NCBI GenBank assembly: GCA_903940125.1
Contig: CAJAJL010000079.1
Coordinates: 1 to 59,798 of the forward strand
Direction: 5' to 3'
DNA length: 59,798 bases
Source: an uncultured Chlorobiaceae bacterium
GTDB lineage: Bacteria > Bacteroidota > Chlorobiia > Chlorobiales > Chlorobiaceae
Shown: piece after piece, positions 24,652 to 34,527 of the stretch
Layout of the letters: every line of letters starts with the position of its first letter
Position numbering within the stretch: position 1 is the first letter of the stretch
The notes under the pieces: model-generated
The model's database searches: none
What the model was told of the DNA's origin: nothing
The model's input: the letters and a program-made list of their open reading frames with translations, nothing else
Position numbers and translations under genes: made by a program

Positions 24652-27036
24652 TTACTCCAGAACCAGATCTATTGTGCGGCGTTGAAGATCAACACTGTTC
24701 ACCTTGACCTTGACCCTTTGGCCAATCTGAAGACGTTTTTTTCGGCGTTTTCCAACAAGAGAATACGTTGCCTCATCATACTCATAATAGTCATCGGTGA
24801 GATTTCGCATGTGAACCATGCCCTCAATAGCAAAATCAACCATTCTTACATAGATTCCATAATCGGTAGCACCTGAAATAATACCGGGATAAACCTTACC
24901 TACATGTGAGTCCATATATTCAACCTGCTTGAGCTTGATTGATTCTCTCTCAGCCTCGACTGCACTTTTTTCCCGTTCGTTGGATATCTGGCAAACCGTC
25001 CGGATTTTTTCTGTTAATTCCGCCAGACGTGCAGCGGAAATTTTTTTTCGTTTTTTCCGAAGGCCCTCATATTCAAAGAGAAGCCTATGCACTATCAAGT
25101 CGGGGTAACGACGAATCGGAGAGGTAAAATGCGTATAGTGTTCAAACCCCAGACCATAATGCCCTACATTGTCGCCGGTATACACTGCTTTAGACATGGA
25201 ACGCAACACAAGTTCGTTGACCAGAAACTCGACATTGGTGCCCTTCACCTGTTGAAGCAACTGACGGAGTACCGGAGCTGAAACAACAGGACCTTCCTTC
25301 CCGCGGTTCAACTTAAGATCAAAACCAAGTTTTTTAACAAAATTGGCAAGAATCAGCACTTTTTCCTGCTGAGGGAAATCATGAACTCTATAGATAACCG
25401 GCTGGGGTTCTTTCTTGTTTTCTTTAAAAGTTTTGGTAAGGTATTTGGCCACCTTGCGATTGGCGAGCAGCATAAACTCTTCAATAAGACGATGGCTTCC
25501 GAGACGTTCTTTCTTAATGACTTCAAGTGGCTCACCTTTATTGCCCAGTTTGAAACGCACCTCTTCGGTTTCGAAATCGAGCCCGCCATGCTTAAATCGC
25601 TTTTCACGCAGAATCACACTGAGGCGGTCAAGTAATTGAAGCTCTGAGACGTAATCGCCTTTACCATGCTTCAGAATCTCTTCCACATCTTCGTAGGCAA
25701 AGCGACGTTTGGAATGAATGATCGTTTTATGAAACTCGTGCTTGCGAACATCACCGTCGGCAGTCATAGTAAAAAAGACGGAAAATGCCATTCGGTCAAC
25801 ACCGGGATTGAGACTGCACACCTGTTCGGACAGCCTTGCCGGCAACATTGGAATCACCCGGTCAACTAAATATACCGAGGTCGCTCTTTTCAATGCCTCA
25901 CGGTCAAGAGGAGAATTTTCGGGTACATAATGCGAGACATCGGCTATATGAACCCCTATAGAATAAAGACCGTCATCCAGAGATTCAATTGAAAGAGCGT
26001 CATCAAAATCTTTTGCATCGACAGGATCTATTGTAAACACTGTTTTCTCGCGAAGATCAAGCCGGTCTTCAAGATCTTCATCAGTAATGCCCTCACGGAT
26101 GGAGGCGGCGAAGTCAAGGAGTTTGGCGTCAAAGGTTTCGTCTATCCCGCGGCTTCGTGCAATAGCACTCACTTCGACCGCTGAGTCACCCGCTTGACCA
26201 AGTATTTCCAGAACTTTTGCCTGAATAACCCCTTCCTTGCTGAAATCAAGCTCTCCTACCAGCACTTTCTGCCCATCAACTGCCTTTGCGGAGTTTCGGA
26301 TCGGTACAATAATTTCGGGAAGAATTTTCCGGTTATCAGGTTTAAGCACGAACTTGCGGTTTGCTTTGGAAAGCGTACCGATAATGGTTGTAACAGCACG
26401 TGATATAACGCTCTTAACCACACCTTCGCAACGCTGATGAGGAGTAGATTTTGATGCATAGGTATCCGGAACATTTGATACAAGTACCTCAACTTCATCA
26501 CCGTGAATAGAATAATTCAAATCTCCTGCCTTAATGAAGATATCGTCATCGAAACCTTCGACATCAACAAAGCCATAACCGTTAGGATGTGTGGAGATAT
26601 GACCAGTATAAATTTTGGAAACCTTGTAATGCTCCTTGCCGGGAAGAGGAAATGGCTTGGCATGCACAAGATGATCTTCATAGGTAGTGGCCTCTATAAC
26701 CGACAGCCCGTAACAGCGATTGGAATCTTTGTCAACGGCACCTTCTTCCTGCAGCTTGTGAAGCACATACCAAAAACCAGGAAGCTGCCTTGATTCGGTA
26801 TAACCCAGTGCAATGGCCAAATCCAGAGACCTTAAACGAGCTCCTTCATGGTCAGAAAAAAAAGTCACAATTTCGGCAGCAAGAGAACTTTCGCCCCGCC
26901 TGAAAAGAAACTCGTTAATCAGAATATGATCATTAGGTTTCACCCGCTCACCAGTATGCGATACAGAAGGCTTTATGTTCTTTCTGGGCGGATTTTTTGA
27001 TTTTCTGTTAAAACGCTGTCTGGCCACTACATTCAA
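24652..27036 (-). CDS. rnr: Ribonuclease R
   Basis: A 794-residue 3'-5' exoribonuclease. An N-terminal winged-helix-like region and two cold-shock-type OB domains are followed by the RNB catalytic domain with the Mg-binding [25 protein letters not shown] and [22 protein letters not shown] motifs, and a C-terminal S1 domain ([13 protein letters not shown]). It ends soon after the S1 domain and lacks the Lys-rich tail of E. coli RNase R. The frame opens with a TTG at 27036, with a GTG three codons later as an alternative. It converges on the amidotransferase gene with 10 bp between stops. Confidence 0.93.
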   Translation of the reverse strand: MNVVARQRFNRKSKNPPRKNIKPSVSHTGERVKPNDHILINEFLFRRGESSLAAEIVTFFSDHEGARLRSLDLAIALGYTESRQLPGFWYVLHKLQEEGAVDKDSNRCYGLSVIEATTYEDHLVHAKPFPLPGKEHYKVSKIYTGHISTHPNGYGFVDVEGFDDDIFIKAGDLNYSIHGDEVEVLVSNVPDTYASKSTPHQRCEGVVKSVISRAVTTIIGTLSKANRKFVLKPDNRKILPEIIVPIRNSAKAVDGQKVLVGELDFSKEGVIQAKVLEILGQAGDSAVEVSAIARSRGIDETFDAKLLDFAASIREGITDEDLEDRLDLREKTVFTIDPVDAKDFDDALSIESLDDGLYSIGVHIADVSHYVPENSPLDREALKRATSVYLVDRVIPMLPARLSEQVCSLNPGVDRMAFSVFFTMTADGDVRKHEFHKTIIHSKRRFAYEDVEEILKHGKGDYVSELQLLDRLSVILREKRFKHGGLDFETEEVRFKLGNKGEPLEVIKKERLGSHRLIEEFMLLANRKVAKYLTKTFKENKKEPQPVIYRVHDFPQQEKVLILANFVKKLGFDLKLNRGKEGPVVSAPVLRQLLQQVKGTNVEFLVNELVLRSMSKAVYTGDNVGHYGLGFEHYTHFTSPIRRYPDLIVHRLLFEYEGLRKKRKKISAARLAELTEKIRTVCQISNEREKSAVEAERESIKLKQVEYMDSHVGKVYPGIISGATDYGIYVRMVDFAIEGMVHMRNLTDDYYEYDEATYSLVGKRRKKRLQIGQRVKVKVNSVDLQRRTIDLVLE

Positions 27037-27479
27037 TCATTTATTGTTAGGATTCCATTTGTTTCCTTTTATCCAACACCTGTCTCTTTTTAAAAGAAGT
27101 TAATAACATCGGAATGCTTCAGCAAAAAATAAGCAACACAAACTGTGCTAAAGCTGAAAACTCACAATGTTTAAAATGGCCGGATGAACAAACACTTCCT
27201 TGAGAAAAATAACTAATAAATTGGAAACGTTTTCTTTGTCCGGCTCAGGGCGGGTTCTGCGGACAACATAGTGATATTTTCCTTGTTTTTACTCTATTTC
27301 TTTTTTTTATGCACCCCAGAGATGTCAACTCCATACATCACAGCATAGAATTATTCATACTCCAGAGATTTGCATACATTATAAGTGCACCACTATTTAT
27401 TGCTGAGACAAGAGATGGAAGGCAAACTTTACCTGCAGGCTGAAAAGAGCTATTTACTCAATTGCAACCCTTTCCTTCT
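27037..27479 (+). other. Intergenic region between rnr and the deaminase gene
   Basis: About 440 bp. It contains an open frame of 44 codons starting with ATG at 27309 and ending at 27443 (begins MHPRDVNSIHHS), without a ribosome site; too weak to call a gene. Divergent promoters for rnr and the purine-salvage genes are expected here. Confidence 0.3.
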
Positions 27480-28499
27480 ATGAACTCGCTTGCCGATTTT
27501 ATTGCAGGAATTCCAAAAGCGGAAATACACCTCCATATTGAGGGGACGCTTGAACCGGAACTGATGGTTACATTAGGAAAACGAAACGGGGTTTCACTTC
27601 CTTTCCCAGATGCTGAAACCGCCCGAAAAGCTTATAACTTCAGTGACCTGCAATCATTCCTTGATATTTATTATCAGGCAACCGCTGTCCTTATAACCGA
27701 GGAGGATTTCTACGACCTGACTTTTGCCTACCTCAAAAAAGCCGCATCACAAAATGTCCGCCATGCTGAGATTTTTTTTGACCCCCAGAGCCATACGAAT
27801 CGCGGCATTACCTTTGAAACCGTTATCCGCGGCATTGAACGTGCAGTTGTTGAGGCACACAGCACTCTCAATATCTCGACAAAGCTCATTATGTGTGTTC
27901 TTCGCCACCTGAGCGAAAAGGAAGGGCTCAAAATATTTGATAAGGCCCTTGCATGGAAGCAATGGATTGCCGGCATTGGTCTTGACTCTTCCGAACGGGG
28001 CAATCCACCTGAAAAGTTCAGAAACCTTTTTGAAAGGGCACACGAGGAAGGATTTCTGACTGTTGCCCATGCCGGCGAAGAGGGCAGTGCCGCTTCTATC
28101 AGGAATACTCTCGATACTCTGCACGTCAACCGAATTGATCATGGTGTTCACTGTATGGAAGATGACACTCTGGTCGCTGAACTGGTTCAAAAACAAATTC
28201 CGCTCACCGTTTGTCCCCTGTCTAATGTCAGGCTGAAAGTTTTTGAAAGTATGAAACAGCACAACCTGAAAGCAATGCTCAAGAAAGGACTGTGCGTCAC
28301 CGTCAATTCGGACGATCCCGCCTATTTCGGAGGATATGTCAATGAAAACTATCTGGAGGCAGCAAACGCCCTTCACCTTAATCGCAACGATATTATCCAG
28401 CTGGCGCAAAACTCATTTACCGCATCATCGCTCAGCACCGTTCACAAACAACTCTACCTGGACGAAATTGACCGGTACGCAAGCAGCCGGAACGCTTAA
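27480..28499 (+). CDS. add: Adenosine/adenine deaminase family protein
   Basis: A 339-residue metal-dependent deaminase. Zinc ligands are in AEIHLHIEGTLEP, in VAHAGEEG, and in the NSDDPAYFGG motif; the general acid/base His is in RIDHGVHC. The wording IPKAEIHLHIEGTLEPELM and LQSFLDIYY is that of the adenine deaminase branch of the Add family, so adenine to hypoxanthine may be the main reaction. The ATG at 27480 is preferred over a TTG 18 bp upstream. The next gene, hpt, uses hypoxanthine, so the pair makes a two-step purine-salvage route. Confidence 0.85.
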   Translation: MNSLADFIAGIPKAEIHLHIEGTLEPELMVTLGKRNGVSLPFPDAETARKAYNFSDLQSFLDIYYQATAVLITEEDFYDLTFAYLKKAASQNVRHAEIFFDPQSHTNRGITFETVIRGIERAVVEAHSTLNISTKLIMCVLRHLSEKEGLKIFDKALAWKQWIAGIGLDSSERGNPPEKFRNLFERAHEEGFLTVAHAGEEGSAASIRNTLDTLHVNRIDHGVHCMEDDTLVAELVQKQIPLTVCPLSNVRLKVFESMKQHNLKAMLKKGLCVTVNSDDPAYFGGYVNENYLEAANALHLNRNDIIQLAQNSFTASSLSTVHKQLYLDEIDRYASSRNA

Positions 28500-28520
28500 C
28501 CATATACTTCTCCTGATCAG

Positions 28521-29063
28521 ATGAGCGAAAATAAGACAATCAATACCATAACGCCGCTCTTTTCGGTGGAGGTCATTGAAAAACGCATCAGTGAAATCGG
28601 CAAGGCAATATCGGATGATTTTGATATGGTTACACAAGATTGTCCACTCCTCCTTATCGTTGTTCTTAAGGGAGCCTTTATTTTTGCTGCTGATCTTCTG
28701 CGTACGATAACAATTCCCTGCGGCATCGATTTTATTCATGCTTCAAGCTACGGTTCAGAAAAAACTTCATCAGGCAGTGTCTCTATCAAACACAACCTTT
28801 CCATTACTGATCGACACGTTCTTCTTGTGGAAGATATTATAGACACAGGGTTGACCATACAACAGATCTCAGCAGAGCTTATCAGTATGAAACCCGCATC
28901 ACTCAGCATCTGCACCCTGCTCGATAAACCTAACGCACGGAAACATCCTGCAGATATAACATATACGGGATTTGTTGTACCCGATGCCTTCATTGTCGGT
29001 TACGGCATTGACTATAACGAACGCTTCCGTGCACTCCCCTCGTTGGGTATACTCAACTCCTGA
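28521..29063 (+). CDS. hpt: Hypoxanthine phosphoribosyltransferase
   Basis: A 180-residue enzyme that transfers phosphoribose from PRPP to hypoxanthine (and guanine) to give IMP (GMP). The PRPP loop VLLVEDIIDTGLT is intact, with LLIVVLKGAFIFAADL at the N-terminal beta strand and the C-terminal FIVGYGIDYNERFR motif typical of HPRT. It starts 21 bp after the deaminase stop, so both are probably on one mRNA. Confidence 0.95.
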   Translation: MSENKTINTITPLFSVEVIEKRISEIGKAISDDFDMVTQDCPLLLIVVLKGAFIFAADLLRTITIPCGIDFIHASSYGSEKTSSGSVSIKHNLSITDRHVLLVEDIIDTGLTIQQISAELISMKPASLSICTLLDKPNARKHPADITYTGFVVPDAFIVGYGIDYNERFRALPSLGILNS

Positions 29064-29308
29064 ACCTCGCAGTCAAAATCACCATCCCTCGTTTGAATAC
29101 GATTATTCCTGTTTCATGTGCGGCAAAACAACGGTGAAACCAATAATTTTATTTAAAAAAATAGAAATTTGTACAAAAATGTCTGAATTATTATTATTTT
29201 TCATTTATTTATCCTTATTTATTTAGGTATTAAATATTCATTGCTTAAATAAACGCAACCAATGAACGCCCTACAAGTGAATTTCAAATTGACAGAAACT
29301 GCATCCTT

Positions 29309-30466
29309 ATGTTCAAAGAAACCCCGACATCTTCCCTTTCGCGCATAAAGCCATGGATAATAGATACGACCCTGAGGGATGGAGAGCAGGCACCGGGTGT
29401 TGTGTTCAGCGCTGATGAAAAGACGCACATCGCCTGCCTTCTTGCTGAAGTCGGAGTAAACGAAATTGAAATCGGTTACCCTGCAATCAGTGATGAGGAG
29501 CGCAATACAATCCGGAAAATTGCCTCCCTCAATCTTCCGGTACGTTTGACCAGCTGGGCCAGAGCAAAATGGCAGGACATTGAGGATGCCCGTCTATGCG
29601 GTACAGAAGCGCTTCACATAAGCTTCCCTGTCTCCGCTCTCTACCTGCAGCTTATGGAAAGAGATTACATCTGGGTACAGCAACAATTGCAGGAACTCAT
29701 TCCGAAGGCAAAAAAATACTTCAATTTTGTCAGTGTCGGAGCTCAGGATGCTACAAGGGCAGAGCCTGATATGCTGAAAAGTTTTGTGCTTGATGCCGAA
29801 GCTTGCGGTGCGGATAGAATACGCATAGCCGATACTGTAGGCGTTGCGACACCGACATCCATACTAGCACTGATAGGACACTTGAAATCAGTAAGCTATG
29901 CTGCTCTTGAGTTTCATGCCCATAATGATCTTGGTATGGCAACGGCCAATGCATTTACCGCTCTTGAAGCAGGGTGCAAAGCAGTCAGCGTGTCAGTAAC
30001 CGGACTTGGTGAACGGGCAGGAAATGCTGCACTTGAAGAACTTGCCATAGCCTTGAAACTATCAGAACATTTCGATTCACGTCTTGATACAAGACAGCTT
30101 CTGCATCTCTGTGAAACTGTTAGCAACGCATCGGGAAGAGTTATCCAAGATCAGAAAGCTGTGGTTGGAAAATCGGTATTTCAGCATGAATCAGGTATCC
30201 ACTGTGCAGCTCTTTTAAAAAATCCACTCTCCTATCAACCGTTTCTTCCAGATCAGGTAGGTCGCAGCAAACAAGAGCTTATTATCGGAAAACACTCTGG
30301 CAGTGCCTCATTACAACATTTTTTTTCCAGCAGAGGAATTATACTGTCACGAAGCGAAGCTGGTCATCTCCTTGAGGTTGTCCGCCAAAGAGCTACTGAA
30401 AAGAAAGGAGCTCTGCAGCCGGAGGAACTTGAAGACATCTATAACACTCTTTTAGTCAAACAGTGA
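29309..30466 (+). CDS. nifV: Homocitrate synthase NifV
   Basis: A 385-residue enzyme of the DRE-TIM metallolyase family that makes homocitrate, the organic ligand of the nitrogenase FeMo-cofactor, from 2-oxoglutarate and acetyl-CoA. Signatures are IDTTLRDGEQAPGV, the metal-binding EFHAHNDLGMATAN and the GLGERAGNAALE turn. The call NifV over LeuA rests on overall NifV-like length and the overlapping nifA gene. The 245-bp upstream gap shows no clear sigma-54 site. The stop overlaps the nifA GTG start by 4 bp. Confidence 0.9.
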   Translation: MFKETPTSSLSRIKPWIIDTTLRDGEQAPGVVFSADEKTHIACLLAEVGVNEIEIGYPAISDEERNTIRKIASLNLPVRLTSWARAKWQDIEDARLCGTEALHISFPVSALYLQLMERDYIWVQQQLQELIPKAKKYFNFVSVGAQDATRAEPDMLKSFVLDAEACGADRIRIADTVGVATPTSILALIGHLKSVSYAALEFHAHNDLGMATANAFTALEAGCKAVSVSVTGLGERAGNAALEELAIALKLSEHFDSRLDTRQLLHLCETVSNASGRVIQDQKAVVGKSVFQHESGIHCAALLKNPLSYQPFLPDQVGRSKQELIIGKHSGSASLQHFFSSRGIILSRSEAGHLLEVVRQRATEKKGALQPEELEDIYNTLLVKQ

Positions 30467-32118
30467 TTAATCAGACCGCAAGTATCATGCTTATAGCCCA
30501 GGGAGAGGATCACAGCAGTATCAGCCTGCTTGCCGAAGTCAGCAGAACCATAACCAATGAGGATGATATCAACAAGGTATTAAGACTTGTTCTGTTCATC
30601 ATGTCCGAACACATGAACATGCTAAGGGGTATGATCACAATTCTTAACCGTGATACCCGGGAAATTGTCATCAACGAATCATTCGGCCTTACTGCAGAAG
30701 AGAAGGAAAGGGGCCGTTACCGTATAGGCGAAGGCATTATCGGACAGGTCGTTAAAACCGGGAAAACGGTTATTGTTCCGAGCATAAACAACGAACCGCT
30801 CTTTCTTGATCGAACGCGTTCACGGTCTAAATCAAAAAAAGAGGGGCTATGTTTTATCTGTATTCCAATCAAGGCAGGTACAGAAATTATAGGCACCCTC
30901 AGCGCCGACCGTCAGCTTGAACCGGTCACGGGAGATGAACATGGAAAAAAAAACAAAGCCGGCAACGGACAGAGAGATATGCTGCAGCACTATGTCGACC
31001 AGCTCTCCATTATAGCAGCCATGATTTCTCAGGCGGTTCGTCTCAGACAGCTTGCACACGAAGAAAGCGCTAAAACCCCTCCGGACAACAAAACCGTTGA
31101 AAAGCTGTCAAAGCAAAAGCATTATTCGGATGAACACAATGAAGAAACCATTTCAGAAGCCGAACGTCCGGCAAATATAATCGGTAATGCAAAACCGATG
31201 ATCTCGCTGTTTAAAATGATTGAAAAGATTGCAAAAACCAATGCAACAACGTTGATACTTGGAGAAAGCGGTGTTGGTAAAGAGTTGGTTGCCAGCGCTA
31301 TTCATTTTAAAAGCCACAGATCAGACAACACCTTTATTAAGTTCAACTGCGCGGCACTGCCGGAAAGCATTGTCGAAAGCGAGCTTTTCGGGCATGAAAA
31401 AGGTGCATTCACCGGTGCATCGGCTACCCGTCAAGGAAGATTTGAGCTTGCCCATAAGGGGACAATCTTTCTTGATGAAGTCGGCGAACTCAGCCTGCCA
31501 ATACAGGCAAAACTCCTCAGAATCATTCAGGAAAAGGAGTTTGAAAGAGTTGGAGGATCAAAAACCATTAAAGTTGACGTAAGGATCATTGCCGCAACCA
31601 ACCGCAATCTTGAAGAATTAATACGTGAAGGACTTTTCAGGGAAGATCTCTATTACCGGTTGAATATTTTTCCCATTACCGTCCCCCCCCTACGGGAGCG
31701 CAAGACGGATATTCTTCTGCTTGCAGACTATTTTGTAGAAAAATACAATGCTGCCAACCATAAAGGCATCAGACGAATCTCGACAACAACGATCGATATG
31801 CTCATGCGATATCACTGGCCGGGCAACGTCCGCGAACTTCAGAACTGTATGGAACGGGCGGTCATTCTGAGCGAAGATAACGTTATTCACGGTTATCACC
31901 TCCCGCCAACGCTGCAGACCGCTGAATCCAGCGGAACACCCTATACCGGGTCACTGCAACAGAAACTTGATGCCATTGAGAAAGAGATGATTATGGAAGC
32001 ACTTAAACGTACTAAAGGAAATATGTCGAGGGCTGCAATACAATTAGGTCTTTCAGACAGAATTATGGGGCTTCGGATAAAAAAATTCGATATCGACTAC
32101 CGAAAATTCCGTCCATAA
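30463..32118 (+). CDS. nifA: NifA-type sigma-54-dependent activator
   Basis: A 551-residue enhancer-binding protein. An N-terminal GAF domain (about residues 20-190) is followed by a charged linker, the AAA+ domain with GESGVGKE (Walker A), ESELFGHEKGAFTGA (the sigma-54-contacting loop) and GTIFLDEVGEL (Walker B), and a C-terminal Fis-type helix-turn-helix. It starts with GTG overlapping the nifV stop, or with an ATG at 30487. Context with nifV and the sigma-54 promoter before nifH supports NifA. There is no Cys-rich interdomain linker, so the oxygen-sensing Cys motif of rhizobial NifA is absent. Confidence 0.88.
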   Translation: MINQTASIMLIAQGEDHSSISLLAEVSRTITNEDDINKVLRLVLFIMSEHMNMLRGMITILNRDTREIVINESFGLTAEEKERGRYRIGEGIIGQVVKTGKTVIVPSINNEPLFLDRTRSRSKSKKEGLCFICIPIKAGTEIIGTLSADRQLEPVTGDEHGKKNKAGNGQRDMLQHYVDQLSIIAAMISQAVRLRQLAHEESAKTPPDNKTVEKLSKQKHYSDEHNEETISEAERPANIIGNAKPMISLFKMIEKIAKTNATTLILGESGVGKELVASAIHFKSHRSDNTFIKFNCAALPESIVESELFGHEKGAFTGASATRQGRFELAHKGTIFLDEVGELSLPIQAKLLRIIQEKEFERVGGSKTIKVDVRIIAATNRNLEELIREGLFREDLYYRLNIFPITVPPLRERKTDILLLADYFVEKYNAANHKGIRRISTTTIDMLMRYHWPGNVRELQNCMERAVILSEDNVIHGYHLPPTLQTAESSGTPYTGSLQQKLDAIEKEMIMEALKRTKGNMSRAAIQLGLSDRIMGLRIKKFDIDYRKFRP

Positions 32119-32291
32119 AGATCTGAACCATAGAACCAGATGAATTCATGACTTTCATGAAGTGCTGATTTTTTGCATTATATTAATAAGACATGTCTGT
32201 TTCATATTGAGTTCATGAACCCCCCCAATGTTAGTCGTAACACGATGTGATGCATAGTTGATTTGAATTCCAACTTCCGAAGCATAGTGCT

Positions 32292-34337
32292 ATGGGCGCC
32301 TTTAAAAAAAACAGAATAAACATCACTCCTGACAAGGATGGAAACAGAGAGTCTTTTACTCTTGAAATGGTTGAGTTCAAACCGGAATGGCAATTTGAAG
32401 ACAGAAAAACAGGGGTATTCTATAAAAACGGTATTATCCCACATAAACTGTTTATAACCTTTCTCGGAGGGAATATTCAACCTGAAAGTGCCAAAAAATC
32501 AATAGATATTCTTGAAAAGATGTTTCAAAGCGGTGTACTCACTAACTGCGAGTATATCAGAATTGCTGATTATAATGAGGTTATCAGCGCACCATTCAGC
32601 ACAAGAATCCTTTACGCCAATTCGCTGAATCGCCTTAACAGCACCTACAACTGCCGTCCGTTCATCACCTATATCTGTGGCGCATCCCTTCTTATAAAGA
32701 CAATGCTGCGCCTGTTCGCATCCTATGTAAGGCAACTTTTCATCTTTGTTCCGACTGTACAGGACGCCTTCAACCTTATAAACGCAGGACCGAACCTTGA
32801 CCGAGTTCAGCATGAACATCAGATTGTTATTTCACAACAGGAAATCGATCGATTTGCCACACTGTGCGGACACATTCTTTTCAATGAATCCTTTACGTTT
32901 GACGAAAAGCTGAATGGTGTATCTCCAGATAATCCTCTGCACGATCTTTATACCATTATCTCGCTCCTGAACACCGATCTCAGAGAACTTCAGAAAACAG
33001 AAAAAGCGCAGAAGAAACAAATAGAAGATGCGCTTGAAGATTTCCGAATGTTAAACAAACAACTTTTGGTAGAGAAAAAAAATGTTGAAGAAAAAGAACA
33101 GATTCAGCAAATCCTTATCAAAAACCTTACTCAGGCAAGACAAGAGGCTGAAGCAGCGAACAATGCAAAGAGCGAGTTCCTGGCCAATTTATCCCATGAA
33201 ATCATAACACCCCTGCACGCTGTAATGGGCATGACTGAGCTCCTTTGTACTACTGCACTCAACAGCGAACAAAAAAATTATGCAGATACCATACAAATAA
33301 GTACACGGCAGCTTCATCAGTTGCTCAACAACATTCTTGATTTCAGTAAAAATGTATCTGGCGAGCTCGACGGTGAACAATCTATCTTTGATTTCCGACG
33401 ACTTTTTGAAAATATTTCTTCTCTTCTGCTCGATGAAGCCCTGAAAAAAAGTCTGCTGTTAACCTTCAACATTCCGCACTCAATTCCGACAGCGCTTGTA
33501 GGTTATCCTGCCTATATCTTGAAGGTGCTCATCAACCTTGTGGAAAATGCGATCAAGTTTTCCAATAAAGGGGAAATTGTCGTCAGCATCGAGCCTCTCG
33601 CTGAAACCGCTGATGAAATCAACCTCCGTATTTCAGTCAAAGACAATGGAATAGGCATTCCTGAAGGTAAACAAGAACTTATTTTTCAGAAATTTACCCA
33701 GTTAGACGCTTCTGTCACACGTATAGCAGGAGGAACAGGACTCGGGCTGGCTATCGCCAAGCAGCTTATTGAGTTTATGGGGGGAAGACTCAATCTCTTT
33801 AGTGTTGAACATGAAGGAGCAGAGTTCTGGTTTAAGCTTGCATTCATTAAGCCACAAGAAACCAGAAGCACTCCGAAATCATACACCACCCGGCAAGAAA
33901 TTGTTTCACCATTAGGAACAGAATCTTCTGAATCTCAACCATCAGTCGAGAATGCGTTGCCAATAAATAACCGCATTCTGCTTGTTGAAGACAACAGCAT
34001 CAATCAACGTGTTGCTACGGCCATGCTTAACAAGCTAAAGTTCACGGTAGATATTGCAACCAATGGCTTCGAAGCACTTGAAGCCCTGAAAAAAAATATT
34101 TATACTTTGGTGATCATGGATTTGCAAATGCCTCTGATGGGAGGACTTGAAGCCACCAAGGAGATCAGAAAACAGGGAACAGGAATCTTAAACCCTAATA
34201 TCCCGATCATTGCAATGACTGCAAATGCAACGAAGGAAGACCATAACAACTGCCTTAGTGCCGGTATGAATGACTTTCTCTCAAAGCCTGTCATGATGAC
34301 GACCCTGCAGACGTTGCTGCAAAAATGGGCGCAGTAA
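32292..34337 (+). CDS. Hybrid sensor histidine kinase/response regulator
   Basis: A 681-residue soluble hybrid kinase with no membrane helices. Residues 1-230 are an unrecognised sensor region, 230-295 a coiled coil, then a HisKA domain with phospho-acceptor His near residue 301, an ATPase domain (DNGIGIPEG, GGTGLGLAI) and a C-terminal receiver with Asp in VIMDLQMPL. The His motif reads LSHEIITPLHAV, where nearly all relatives have HEIRTPL; the Arg to Ile change is unusual. It follows nifA by 173 bp on the same strand. The input signal is unknown. Confidence 0.85.
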   Translation: MGAFKKNRINITPDKDGNRESFTLEMVEFKPEWQFEDRKTGVFYKNGIIPHKLFITFLGGNIQPESAKKSIDILEKMFQSGVLTNCEYIRIADYNEVISAPFSTRILYANSLNRLNSTYNCRPFITYICGASLLIKTMLRLFASYVRQLFIFVPTVQDAFNLINAGPNLDRVQHEHQIVISQQEIDRFATLCGHILFNESFTFDEKLNGVSPDNPLHDLYTIISLLNTDLRELQKTEKAQKKQIEDALEDFRMLNKQLLVEKKNVEEKEQIQQILIKNLTQARQEAEAANNAKSEFLANLSHEIITPLHAVMGMTELLCTTALNSEQKNYADTIQISTRQLHQLLNNILDFSKNVSGELDGEQSIFDFRRLFENISSLLLDEALKKSLLLTFNIPHSIPTALVGYPAYILKVLINLVENAIKFSNKGEIVVSIEPLAETADEINLRISVKDNGIGIPEGKQELIFQKFTQLDASVTRIAGGTGLGLAIAKQLIEFMGGRLNLFSVEHEGAEFWFKLAFIKPQETRSTPKSYTTRQEIVSPLGTESSESQPSVENALPINNRILLVEDNSINQRVATAMLNKLKFTVDIATNGFEALEALKKNIYTLVIMDLQMPLMGGLEATKEIRKQGTGILNPNIPIIAMTANATKEDHNNCLSAGMNDFLSKPVMMTTLQTLLQKWAQ

Positions 34338-34386
34338 TTTACTGATAAATAGCGCAAGAATACCTCGAATTAAAAAATAAAAATCG

Positions 34387-34403
34387 GACCACCTGAGGTG
34401 GTC
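34387..34403 (-). terminator. Intrinsic terminator of the NACHT gene
   Basis: A 7-bp GC-rich stem (GACCACC with GGTGGTC, 3-nt loop) followed on the minus strand by a T-rich run. It lies about 125 bp beyond the stop of the large minus-strand gene. Confidence 0.7.
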
Positions 34404-34422
34404 GTTTCTGTTGTCGTTTGTT

Positions 34423-34480
34423 ACCAGAACATTTTGGCGTGCGGCGCTCGTCCCTCACTGCCGCTCACCAAAATGTTGGT
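34423..34480 (-). repeat. Nested palindrome downstream of the variable region
   Basis: A perfect 10-bp outer arm (AACATTTTGG at 34428-34437 with its complement at 34468-34477), extended by ACC/GGT past a 2-nt bulge, encloses an inner GCGGC/GCCGC stem. The element lies about 50 bp beyond the stop codon of the putative DGR target. DGR variable regions are known to be followed by hairpin/cruciform structures that aid retrohoming. Confidence 0.6.
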
Positions 34481-34527
34481 ACTGCACTCTCGCTCAAAAA
34501 GCAAAGCCGGAATGAGCTGCCAACTGA

